From: Sebaldella sp.
Lineage (GTDB): Bacteria > Fusobacteriota > Fusobacteriia > Fusobacteriales > Leptotrichiaceae
Reading direction: 5' to 3'
Assembly: GCA_018058425.1 (NCBI GenBank)
Contig: JAGOZX010000007.1
Coordinates: 1 to 62,849, forward strand
Length of the DNA: 62,849 bases
The notes beneath the pieces were generated by a model that worked only from the letters and a program-made list of their open reading frames with translations, did not search any database and was not told where the DNA came from. Within the stretch, counting starts at the first letter, position 1, and each line of letters begins with the position of its first letter. The position numbers were made by a program, and so were the translations under genes. Of the stretch, positions 35,492 to 46,406 are shown one piece after another.

Positions 35492-36217
35492 ATGCAGGCT
35501 AAATTTATTGCTGAATTAGTGGGAACGATAATATTAATACTTTTAGGAAATGGTGTGGTAGCCAATGTAGTGTTGAATAAGTCAAAGGGAAACAATAGTG
35601 GATGGATGGTAATAACTAGTGCTTGGGGATTTGCTGTAATGGTAGCAGCCTATATAACAGGATGGGTTAGTGGAGCACATCTAAATCCAGCACTTAGTAT
35701 AGGGATATTTTTAAACGGCGGAATTACATTAAAAGAATTAGCTGTATATATACCAGCACAATTGATTGGAGCATTCATAGGAGCTATATTGGTTTATGTG
35801 ACTTATAAAAGACATTATGATGAAACTGATGATAAGGAAGCAATAAGAGCAACATTTTGTACAACACCAGCAATAAGAGATCTAAAGTGGAATTTAATAA
35901 CAGAGATTATAGGAACAGCTGTATTAGTAATAGGAATATTAGGGATAACAAATAGTAAAAATAATTTAGGTGGAATGGGAACTATGCTAGTTGGTATTTT
36001 AATTTGGGGAATAGGCTTAAGTTTAGGAGGTCCCACAGGTTATGCGATAAACCCAGCGAGAGACTTAGGACCAAGACTAGCACATTATTTTCTTCCAATA
36101 AAAAATAAAGGAGATTCAGATTGGTCTTATTCATGGGTTCCAATTGTTGGGCCAATAATAGGTGGAATACTTGGTTCATTTATATATCAAATATTACTAA
36201 AAGTTTGGAGTGTCTAG
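35492..36217 (+). CDS. glpF: Glycerol facilitator (aquaglyceroporin)
   Basis: GlpF lets glycerol diffuse across the inner membrane. The 241-residue MIP protein has six membrane segments and both half-helix motifs: GAHLNPALSIGIF (first NPA) and GYAINPARDLGPR (second NPA, followed by Arg-Asp as in glycerol-conducting members). It opens a tightly packed operon with dhaK, dhaL, dhaM, glpK and a GlpA-like dehydrogenase. It starts at ATG 35492 behind AAGGAGAGG, and dhaK follows 1 nt after its stop. Confidence 0.95.
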   Translation: MQAKFIAELVGTIILILLGNGVVANVVLNKSKGNNSGWMVITSAWGFAVMVAAYITGWVSGAHLNPALSIGIFLNGGITLKELAVYIPAQLIGAFIGAILVYVTYKRHYDETDDKEAIRATFCTTPAIRDLKWNLITEIIGTAVLVIGILGITNSKNNLGGMGTMLVGILIWGIGLSLGGPTGYAINPARDLGPRLAHYFLPIKNKGDSDWSYSWVPIVGPIIGGILGSFIYQILLKVWSV

Positions 36218-36218
36218 T

Positions 36219-37208
36219 ATGAAGAAAATAATTAATAAGGTAGAGAATATACTTCATGAAATGTTAGAAGGAATTTCAAAAGCTCACCCTGATATATTGG
36301 AAAAGGTAGAAAATTATAACATTATAAAGAGAAAAGATATAAAAAATAAAGTAAATTTAATAAGTGGTGGTGGAAGTGGTCATGAACCTGCGCATGCTGG
36401 GTATGTGGGTTATGGAATGCTAGATGCAGCAGTAGCAGGAGAGATATTTAGTGCGCCTACACCAGACCAAATTTTAGAAGCAATAAAAATAGTTAAATCA
36501 GATATGGGTGTATTATTAATAATAAAAAATTATACAGGAGATATTCTGAACTTTGAGATGGCAGCTGAGATGGCTGAGATGGAAGGCATAAAAATAGAAA
36601 AGGTAATAGTAAATGATGATATAGCAATGGAAGATAGCACGTATACTATTGGAAGAAGAGGAGTAGCAGGAACTATTTTTATTCATAAAATTACAGGTGC
36701 AGTAGCGGAAGAGGGGCTGTCCTTAAATGAAGTAAAAAGAATTGCTGAAAAGGCTATAAAAAATACTAAAACTTTAGGAATGTCATTAGGGCCTTGTATT
36801 GTACCAGCAAGTGGAAGAGCTAGTTTTGAATTAGAAGAAGATGAAGTGGAAATGGGACTGGGGATACATGGTGAACCTGGGACACATAAAGAAAAATTAA
36901 AAACAGCAGATGAACATGTGGAGTATATGCTTAATAAAATTTTAGAAGAGCAAAAACTAAATGAAAAGGATAAAGTAGCAGTATTAATAAATGGTCTTGG
37001 TGCAACACCTTTAATGGAATTATATATAGTAAATAGAAAGGTTTCAAATATGCTTGAGGAAAGAAAGATAGTAATAGCTGAAACTCTAGTAGGAAACTAT
37101 ATGACATCATTAGAAATGCCGGGATTTTCAATTACAATATTAAAATTAGACACGGAGTTGGAAAAGTATCTGAAATTTAAGGCCAAAACTCCCGCATACA
37201 AAAATTGA
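36219..37208 (+). CDS. dhaK: Dihydroxyacetone kinase subunit K
   Basis: DhaK binds dihydroxyacetone covalently through a histidine and receives phosphate from DhaL. The 329-residue protein contains SGGGSGHEPAHAGYVGYGML and the substrate-binding His217 in GLGIHGEPGTH. ATG 36219 lies 1 nt after glpF; the in-frame GTG at 36210 would overlap the glpF end. With dhaL and dhaM it forms a PTS-dependent kinase that yields dihydroxyacetone phosphate. Confidence 0.95.
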   Translation: MKKIINKVENILHEMLEGISKAHPDILEKVENYNIIKRKDIKNKVNLISGGGSGHEPAHAGYVGYGMLDAAVAGEIFSAPTPDQILEAIKIVKSDMGVLLIIKNYTGDILNFEMAAEMAEMEGIKIEKVIVNDDIAMEDSTYTIGRRGVAGTIFIHKITGAVAEEGLSLNEVKRIAEKAIKNTKTLGMSLGPCIVPASGRASFELEEDEVEMGLGIHGEPGTHKEKLKTADEHVEYMLNKILEEQKLNEKDKVAVLINGLGATPLMELYIVNRKVSNMLEERKIVIAETLVGNYMTSLEMPGFSITILKLDTELEKYLKFKAKTPAYKN

Positions 37209-37221
37209 GGTGAAATAAATT

Positions 37222-37872
37222 ATGAAAAATGATAAAATAATAGAGATATTATCTGGAATTTCCAAAGTAATAATTGCTCATGAAGACGAACTAACAGAAT
37301 TAGATAGAAAAATAGGTGATGGAGATCATGGTTCAAATTTAAAAAGAGGCTTTTATGCAGTATCACATAAATTAGATGAGCTAAAAGAAAATGGTAGTTT
37401 AGAAGATCAAGATTTAGATTTATCTCAATTATTGAATCAATCTGCAATAACACTTTTATCCACTGTAGGCGGTGCATCTGGACCGTTATATGCCACTGCA
37501 CTGATGAGAATGGCTAAGGTATTTAAAGATAAAAGTGATGAAGCTATAGACATAGATGTTATAATGCAAGCTGTAGGCGAAATGGTGGAAGGAGTAAAAG
37601 AAAGAGGAAATGCAGTAATAGGAGATAAAACAATGGTGGATACTATTGAACCCTTTTATAATGCATTTAAAAAAGCAGTAGAGTCTAATAAAAATCTAAA
37701 AGAATCTTTTGCAGAAGGACTAATTGCAGCCAAGGAGGGAATGGAGTCAACGAGTGAGATAGTAGCAAAAAGAGGAAGAGCAAGTTATTTAGGAGAAAGA
37801 AGTATCGGAACAATAGATCCTGGTTCATATTCCAGTTACTTAATATTGAAAACAATTTATAATGAAATTTAG
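37222..37872 (+). CDS. dhaL: Dihydroxyacetone kinase subunit L
   Basis: DhaL carries a tightly bound ADP that is rephosphorylated by DhaM and passes phosphate to dihydroxyacetone on DhaK. The 216-residue helical protein shows the Asp-rich metal and nucleotide motif LDRKIGDGDHGSNLKRGF, then TLLSTVGGASGPLYATAL and the late GRASYLGERSIGTIDPG. It starts 13 nt after dhaK, behind GAGGTG. Confidence 0.95.
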   Translation: MKNDKIIEILSGISKVIIAHEDELTELDRKIGDGDHGSNLKRGFYAVSHKLDELKENGSLEDQDLDLSQLLNQSAITLLSTVGGASGPLYATALMRMAKVFKDKSDEAIDIDVIMQAVGEMVEGVKERGNAVIGDKTMVDTIEPFYNAFKKAVESNKNLKESFAEGLIAAKEGMESTSEIVAKRGRASYLGERSIGTIDPGSYSSYLILKTIYNEI

Positions 37873-37883
37873 GAGGAAGAAAA

Positions 37884-41318
<3,435 letters not shown>

Positions 41319-41326
<8 letters not shown>

Positions 41327-41350
41327 GGGCTAAAGCCTTACTCCTTTTTT
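41319..41350 (+). terminator. Strong terminator of the glycerol operon
   Basis: GGAGTAAGGGC (41320-41330) and GCCTTACTCC (41335-41344) form a stem of about 10 bp with a TAAA loop and a T6 tail. Confidence 0.9.
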
Positions 41351-41448
41351 GTTAAGCGATTTTGAAGTTATCTGTTTATTAATGTTTTACACCTTTAGAT
41401 GTAAGAATCATGCTAATTAGTATAATTAATACTTTTTAGTGCTAAAAT

Positions 41449-41832
41449 TTATTTATATTCTTGAGATTCTTTGTAAACCATAATACATCCAATAATTAGC
41501 ATAACAAAAACAAACATTAGAGCTAGAAAATAAAAAACTGAAGTTAGAACGCTAAATATTCCAACCAAGTAAATACTACTAAATATAATTGAAATAAAAC
41601 TCATGAAAATATTTAAAAAGAATGCAATAAAGTGAGTTGCACTTGCAATTATCATAATTTTTATACCAGTTGGAGTAGGACTATTTTTAGGCAGTCTTGA
41701 CTTTATTATTAGTGCCACAATAAATGTTGCAATTCCAACAAAAAATCCTAAAAAAATTAAGAGAACTGCTTCAACAATTCCGAGTACAAATAAAGTAGTA
41801 TAAAGTGAGTCTAAATTATTTTTATTTTCCAA
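41449..41832 (-). CDS. Small membrane protein of unknown function
   Basis: A 127-residue protein with about three or four hydrophobic segments and short charged ends. I do not recognise the family. Its start is TTG 41832, with a perfect AGGAGG 7 nt upstream (41845-41840) and no ATG in a suitable place, so the TTG start is well supported. It lies alone between the convergent end of the glycerol operon and the divergent thiamine operon. Confidence 0.65.
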   Translation of the reverse strand: MENKNNLDSLYTTLFVLGIVEAVLLIFLGFFVGIATFIVALIIKSRLPKNSPTPTGIKIMIIASATHFIAFFLNIFMSFISIIFSSIYLVGIFSVLTSVFYFLALMFVFVMLIIGCIMVYKESQEYK

Positions 41833-41880
41833 AAAAATACCTCCTATAAATTATATTTAGTATATTATATCATAAAAGGT

Positions 41881-41909
41881 TTGATATTATTTTAAAAATA
41901 GTATATACT
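41881..41909 (+). promoter_or_regulatory. Promoter of the thiamine operon
   Basis: TTGATA at 41881-41886, 17 bp, TATACT at 41904-41909, placing the transcript start just before the riboswitch. Confidence 0.7.
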
Positions 41910-41916
41910 AATGTAA

Positions 41917-41990
41917 ACACGGGTGCTGTGAAGCTGAGAAATACCGTTTAACCTGCTCTAGATAATGCTAGCGAAGGGAGTTAGAACAAA
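41917..41990 (+). ncRNA. TPP riboswitch (THI element)
   Basis: The conserved TPP aptamer pieces are in order: ACGGGTGCT, GCTGAGA, an ACC arm, ACCTGCTCTAGATAATGCTA and GCGAAGGGAG. It senses thiamine pyrophosphate. The intrinsic terminator at 42003-42028 follows at once, so ligand binding should favour termination and lower expression of the transporter genes. Confidence 0.93.
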
Positions 41991-42002
41991 ATATTTCTTA
42001 GT

Positions 42003-42028
42003 AAAGACCATGTTTAGGTCTTTTTTTA
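42003..42028 (+). terminator. Riboswitch-controlled terminator
   Basis: AAAGACC (42003-42009) pairs with GGTCTTT (42017-42023) within a T7 run, before the first thiamine gene. Confidence 0.85.
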
Positions 42029-42056
42029 TTTTTATAAATTTTTAGGAGGTTTAAAA

Positions 42057-42344
42057 ATGTTAGTTAATTTAAGTTTACAAGTAATTCCAAATGTAAAAGA
42101 GGAAGAAATTTACTATGTAGTAGACCAAGTAATTGCAAGAATTGCAGAATCAGGGTTAAAATACGAAGTGGGACCAATGGAAACAACGATGGAAGGAGAA
42201 CTTGAAGAACTTTTGGAAATAGTTAAAGAAGCTCAGGAGATTTGTATAAAGCACGGAGCTAGTAGAGTGTGTTCAGTAGTTAAAATAGATTATAAACCTG
42301 AAGGAGTCACTATAGATGAAAAAATTGGGAAATATAAAAAATAA
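42057..42344 (+). CDS. MTH1187/YkoF-type thiamine-binding protein
   Basis: A 95-residue ferredoxin-like-fold protein of the thiamine-binding DUF77 family (MTH1187, related to YkoF), with LSLQVIPNVKEEEIYYVVDQ, YEVGPMETTMEGELEEL and RVCSVVKIDYKPEG. Members bind thiamine or its pyrimidine half. It starts at ATG 42057 behind AGGAGG, directly after the riboswitch terminator, and overlaps the permease gene by 29 nt. A role as cytoplasmic pyrimidine binder or carrier for the adjacent transporter is inferred. Confidence 0.85.
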   Translation: MLVNLSLQVIPNVKEEEIYYVVDQVIARIAESGLKYEVGPMETTMEGELEELLEIVKEAQEICIKHGASRVCSVVKIDYKPEGVTIDEKIGKYKK

Positions 42345-43071
42345 ACTAATTCCAATTACTTTTTTCATATTACTTATATTCTTAGCTCAAATTTTAATAA
42401 CAAAGTTTAGTATTCCAAAATATATACTTCCATCACCAGTAGATGTGATAAAAGTACTCATTAAAGATAGAGTTTTGTTATTAGAACATACTAAGACTAC
42501 TGTACTTGAAGCTTTTATTGGATTTATAATTGCAATAATATTAGGTGTAGTTTTAGGTGGTTTATTAGGATATTTTAAATTATTAAAAGATATTTTATAT
42601 CCAATAATACTTATTTCTCAAATGGTTCCTCTTATAGCAATAGCTCCACTTGTGCTAATTTGGTTTGGATTTGGGATAATGCCTAAAATTATAATAGTAG
42701 TTATTGTTTGTCTATTTCCATGTATTTTATCATTTTTGGACGGGCTGGATAATATAGATGATGAGCTAATAAATCTAATGAAAACAATGAAAGCTAATGA
42801 ATTACAAATATTTTTTAAGTTAAAGCTTCCATCAAGTTTACAAAGTTTATTATCTGGGCTGAAAATAAGCGCAACTTATAGTATAATGGGTGCAGTAATT
42901 GGGGAGTGGCTTGGAGCGGAGAGCGGCTTGGGAATATATATGACAAGGGCAATAAGTTCATTTAAAACAGATGCATTATTTGCGGATATATTAATTATTA
43001 TAGTATTAAGTTTAGTGGTATTTAAAATAGTAGAATTTTCAGAAAAAGCATTAATGCCATGGAGAAAGTAG
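42316..43071 (+). CDS. thiX: ABC transporter permease for thiamine precursor (ThiX-like)
   Basis: A 251-residue inner-membrane permease of the BPD/SsuC type with about six membrane helices. The EAA-type loop is near LMKTMKANELQIFFKLKLPS and a GAVIGEWLGAESGLG segment is typical of this family. Next to a THI5/NMT1-like binding protein and under a TPP riboswitch, it most likely imports a hydroxymethylpyrimidine-type thiamine precursor. The start lies inside the previous gene with GGAG 10 nt upstream, indicating coupled translation. Confidence 0.85.
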   Translation: MKKLGNIKNKLIPITFFILLIFLAQILITKFSIPKYILPSPVDVIKVLIKDRVLLLEHTKTTVLEAFIGFIIAIILGVVLGGLLGYFKLLKDILYPIILISQMVPLIAIAPLVLIWFGFGIMPKIIIVVIVCLFPCILSFLDGLDNIDDELINLMKTMKANELQIFFKLKLPSSLQSLLSGLKISATYSIMGAVIGEWLGAESGLGIYMTRAISSFKTDALFADILIIIVLSLVVFKIVEFSEKALMPWRK

Positions 43072-43080
43072 GAGTGTAGA

Positions 43081-44079
43081 ATGAGAAAATTAATTTTTAT
43101 TATGAGTATATTAAGTATTTTTATTTTATCATGTGGAAAAAAAGAAAATTCAGATAATAATAAGGATAAGAAAACAAAAATTACAGTTGTACTAGATTGG
43201 ACGCCAAATACTAATCATACAGGATTGTATGTAGCAAAAGAATTAGGTTACTTTGAGGAAGAAGGCTTAGAAGTTACAATAATTCAACCAGGAAATGGAA
43301 CATCAGATCAGTTGGTAGCAAGTGGCAAAGCACAATTTGGTGTATCATATCAAGAGTCAGTAACATTAGCAAGGATAGAGGATATTCCAATAGTTTCAAT
43401 TGCAGCAGTTATACAGCATAATACAAGTGGTTTTTATTCTAGGGCAGATAAAGGGATAAAAACACCTAAGGATTTTGAGAATAAAAAGTATGGTGGATGG
43501 GGTTCTCCAATTGAAAAAGCAACACTAAAAGCGTTAATGGATAAAGAAAATGCTGATGTAGAGAAAGTAAAAATAATAACTTCAGGAGACACAGATTTTT
43601 TTGCAGTAAGTGAAAAAAGTGTGGATTTTGCATGGGGATTTGAAGCTTGGACTGGAATGGAAGCCAAGGTAAAAAATATACCAGTAAATTATATAAGGCT
43701 TAGCGACTATAATAAAAACTTAGACTATTATACACCAGTAATAATAACGAATGAAAAAATGATTGCTGATAACAAAGAGATAGTAGAGAAGTTTATGAGA
43801 GCTACAAAAAAAGGATATGAGTATTCATCTAAAAATCCATTAGAAGCTGCTAACATATTAATGAAAAATGCCCCAGAGCTAAATAAAGAATTAGTGGAGA
43901 AGAGTCAGGAGTTTTTAGCTAAAGAATATCAATCAGATGCCTCATATTGGGGTGAGCAAAAAAAAGAAGTTTGGGAAAACTATACAAACTGGCTCTATGA
44001 TAATAAACTAATAGATAAAAAAATAGATGTAGATAAGGCATTTACAAATGAATTTTTGACCAATGAAAATTTAAAATAA
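43081..44079 (+). CDS. thiY: Substrate-binding lipoprotein, NMT1/THI5-like (ThiY-like)
   Basis: A 332-residue lipoprotein with lipobox FILSC (Cys18) and an acidic linker. The mature domain has the NMT1/THI5-like pattern VVLDWTPNTNHTGLYVAKEL, GYFEEEGLEV and QFGVSYQESVTLAR. In Bacillus, ThiY binds formylaminopyrimidine, a salvageable thiamine breakdown product, and the close match in context suggests a similar ligand. It starts 9 nt after the permease gene, and the ATPase gene follows. Confidence 0.9.
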   Translation: MRKLIFIMSILSIFILSCGKKENSDNNKDKKTKITVVLDWTPNTNHTGLYVAKELGYFEEEGLEVTIIQPGNGTSDQLVASGKAQFGVSYQESVTLARIEDIPIVSIAAVIQHNTSGFYSRADKGIKTPKDFENKKYGGWGSPIEKATLKALMDKENADVEKVKIITSGDTDFFAVSEKSVDFAWGFEAWTGMEAKVKNIPVNYIRLSDYNKNLDYYTPVIITNEKMIADNKEIVEKFMRATKKGYEYSSKNPLEAANILMKNAPELNKELVEKSQEFLAKEYQSDASYWGEQKKEVWENYTNWLYDNKLIDKKIDVDKAFTNEFLTNENLK

Positions 44080-44100
44080 ATGCAGTTTGAAAGGGGAAAG

Positions 44101-44832
44101 ATGAGACTTTCACTAAAAAAGGTAAATCAAGTTTATGATAATAGAAAGATATTAGAAGATATAAACTTTGATATTGCAGACAGAGAATTTGTAACGATTT
44201 TAGGGCCAAGTGGCTGTGGGAAAAGTACAATTTTTAAGATGATAACAGGTTTAGAAAAAAATTATTCTGGAAATATTGAAATAGATGGAATTGATATAAA
44301 AAATTATAAAGAAAAACTAGCTTATATGCCACAAAATGATTTGTTATTTCCTTGGAGGGTACTTTATGATAATGTAAAACTTCCATTAGAAATAGAAAAA
44401 ATGGATAAGAAAAAAATGTATGAGAAAATTATCAAGTTGCTTCCAGAGTTTAAATTAACAGGAGAAGAAAAAAAGTATCCAAGTGAATTAAGTGGTGGTA
44501 TGAAAAAGAGAGCGGCTCTGTTAAGAACATTTTTAGTTAGTAGTGATATTCTGCTTTTAGATGAACCTTTTGGAGCCTTAGATGCGATAACTAAAAGTGA
44601 ATTACAGGATTTCTTACTGGAGATATGCGAAAAATATAAACATACAGTGCTGTTTATTACTCATGACATAGATGAGGCAATTCATTTATCAGATAGAATA
44701 ATAGTTTTAGGGAAACAACCTACAAAAATTGTTAAAGAAATAAAAATCGAATTTGCTAAACCTAGAAAGAAAGATATATTTTTAGAAAGTAAGTTTTTAG
44801 AATATAAAAGAGAAATTATGGATTTATTATAA
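44101..44832 (+). CDS. thiZ: ABC transporter ATPase (ThiZ-like)
   Basis: A 243-residue SsuB/TauB-type ATPase. Walker A is GPSGCGKST, the Q-loop region is MPQNDLLFPWRV, the signature is LSGGMKKRA, Walker B is ILLLDEPFGALD, and the H-loop is FITHDIDEA. ATG 44101 is preferred because AAAGGGG lies 5-8 nt upstream; ATG 44080 directly touches the previous stop and lacks a site. It completes the riboswitch-controlled transporter. Confidence 0.9.
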   Translation: MRLSLKKVNQVYDNRKILEDINFDIADREFVTILGPSGCGKSTIFKMITGLEKNYSGNIEIDGIDIKNYKEKLAYMPQNDLLFPWRVLYDNVKLPLEIEKMDKKKMYEKIIKLLPEFKLTGEEKKYPSELSGGMKKRAALLRTFLVSSDILLLDEPFGALDAITKSELQDFLLEICEKYKHTVLFITHDIDEAIHLSDRIIVLGKQPTKIVKEIKIEFAKPRKKDIFLESKFLEYKREIMDLL

Positions 44833-44853
44833 AAATTATTTATAGGAGAAAAT

Positions 44854-45603
44854 ATGAATATAGATAGTCATTGTCATTTTGACCAATTAAATTTTCATGA
44901 GAGGGAAAAAGAAATTTCTGAAAATATTGTGATTGCAGTGGCAACAGGTTATAAAAGTGGAGAAAAGCTTTTAGAATACGCTGAGTTATATCCTAATCTA
45001 AAAGTTTGCCTTGGATTACATCCAGAATATTTTGAAAATTATAATGAATATGATTTAATTGAAAAGCAAATAAGAAAAAATTTAGATAAAATATCAGGAA
45101 TTGGTGAAATTGGGCTTCCTCATTTTAATTTAGAAGGAATGGAGGAAGCTAAAAAGCAGAATTTAATAGAGGATTCAAAAGTTATTTTTAATAAATTCTT
45201 GCTCTTAGCTAAGGAGCTAAATTTAGGGGTAAATCTACATTGTATTGAAGACTCTGCTGAATACGCAATTCAAAGATTAAAAGAGTATAGTATAAAAAAA
45301 GCTTTATTTCATTGGTTTGAAGGTAGTGATAGAGATTTAGAAGAAATTATCAGAACGAATTGGAAAATCTCTATTTCACCTGATGTACTTTATAATGAAA
45401 AGTATAGAAAATTTGTATCGAAGGTGCCTCTTAATGTAATTTGTTTGGAAAGTGACGGCCCTTGGGAATATAATAACAAAAGAGGACTGCCTTCTATGAT
45501 AAGTGAAACAGCAGAACTACTGGCTAAAATCTATAATATATCTAAAGAAGAAATATTAGAAATTTCGAATGAAAATTCTAATTATTTATTTTCTGTTTTA
45601 TAA
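44854..45603 (+). CDS. TatD-family metal-dependent hydrolase
   Basis: A 249-residue TIM-barrel amidohydrolase of the TatD family. Metal-ligand motifs include DSHCHFD, LGLHPEYF, GIGEIGLP (Glu), NLHCIED, LFHWFEG and LESDGP. TatD proteins are usually annotated as DNases, but the family is broad. Its place as last gene of the TPP-riboswitch operon suggests it acts on the imported pyrimidine, for example as a deformylase or deaminase replacing YlmB. This is inference; a generic nuclease is the alternative. Confidence 0.8.
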   Translation: MNIDSHCHFDQLNFHEREKEISENIVIAVATGYKSGEKLLEYAELYPNLKVCLGLHPEYFENYNEYDLIEKQIRKNLDKISGIGEIGLPHFNLEGMEEAKKQNLIEDSKVIFNKFLLLAKELNLGVNLHCIEDSAEYAIQRLKEYSIKKALFHWFEGSDRDLEEIIRTNWKISISPDVLYNEKYRKFVSKVPLNVICLESDGPWEYNNKRGLPSMISETAELLAKIYNISKEEILEISNENSNYLFSVL

Positions 45604-45733
45604 ATTAGTTATGGTGGATATTGTATTTTAAATATAAAATGTTTTACTTGTTATACATATATATAATGAATTTTACACTATGTATATGCATTTGATAAAA
45701 TATTTATGTACAAAACATTTTAGGAGGGTCATA

Positions 45734-46156
45734 ATGAAAAAAATCATAACTATAAGTTTATTTATTTTAGCTGCTGCATTTTTAATTGCTGGAAATATAA
45801 CACAAGACTTAGCAGAGGATAGAACAGAAATTTTAAAAGACCAAAGAGAACTTGATAACAAAAGAAAAGAGCTTCAAATAAAGTATAGTAATAAGCCAAG
45901 TAAATTAGCTGAAAAACTTGCAAAATTAGATGAAAAACAAGCAGAATTAAATTATGAGAAAGCAGAGTTAGCTTTTAAAAATGATAACATTTCTTTATTA
46001 AAGCAAATTGATGATAAAAGAAGAGAGATTCATTTGGAAAGAGGAAAATCTAATCCTGACTGGAATAAAATTGAGAAATTAACTAATGAAAGAGATAGTC
46101 TTGAAAATCAATTTGATGTTAAGAAAAATGAATTTAAGAGTAAATATTATCAATAA
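45734..46156 (+). CDS. Small exported coiled-coil protein (FadA-like size and layout)
   Basis: A 140-residue protein with a signal peptide (about residues 1-20, ending near LIAGNI) and an almost wholly helical, charged remainder full of heptads (LDNKRKELQIKYSNKPSKLA, then LDEKQAELNYEKAEL and ERDSLENQFDVKKNEFKSKY). ATG 45734 follows AGGAGGG; an upstream in-frame ATG at 45680 would add a segment without signal character. Fusobacterial FadA adhesins have similar size and architecture, but I see no diagnostic FadA motif. A periplasmic chaperone or structural role is equally possible. It is monocistronic with a terminator. Confidence 0.65.
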   Translation: MKKIITISLFILAAAFLIAGNITQDLAEDRTEILKDQRELDNKRKELQIKYSNKPSKLAEKLAKLDEKQAELNYEKAELAFKNDNISLLKQIDDKRREIHLERGKSNPDWNKIEKLTNERDSLENQFDVKKNEFKSKYYQ

Positions 46157-46160
46157 GAAA

Positions 46161-46190
46161 AAGTTGTCTTTTAGGAGGCAGTTTTTTTAT
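46161..46190 (+). terminator. Terminator of the coiled-coil gene
   Basis: AAGTTGTCT (46161-46169) pairs, with three wobbles, with the AGGCAGTTT region (46176-46184), followed by T-rich sequence. Confidence 0.55.
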
Positions 46191-46251
46191 TTTAAATGTT
46201 TTTAGTATATAATTACATATAGAATTCTTATAAATTAAAGAAAGTATTAAA

Positions 46252-46289
46252 TTTTGTCATTCTGAGGAGCTTGCGACGTGAAAATCTGT
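46252..46289 (+). repeat. Solitary REPIN-like arm C
   Basis: TTTTGTCATTCTGAGGAG, then CTTG, then CGACGTGAAAATCTG matches the arms of the elements at 22633 and 22918. No inverted partner lies within 300 bp. Confidence 0.65.
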
Positions 46290-46332
46290 GTCTTAATAGT
46301 GAAAAAGAACCCTGAAATTAAATACTAACAAT

Positions 46333-46359
46333 AAAAAAATTGCCTTAATAAAAGACAAC
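46333..46359 (-). terminator. Terminator of the UbiB-like gene
   Basis: On the minus strand TTGTCTT pairs with AAGGCAA and is followed by T7. Confidence 0.6.
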
Positions 46360-46406
46360 CTTTTTACAGTAATTTTTACACCACTATAATAATAAAAAAC
46401 ACAAAA

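Noticed and set aside
44854..45603. TatD protein considered as an ordinary DNase gene unrelated to thiamine
   Set aside because: Not fully excluded, but it is contiguous with the riboswitch operon with no intervening terminator or promoter, so a thiamine-related role was kept as a hypothesis.
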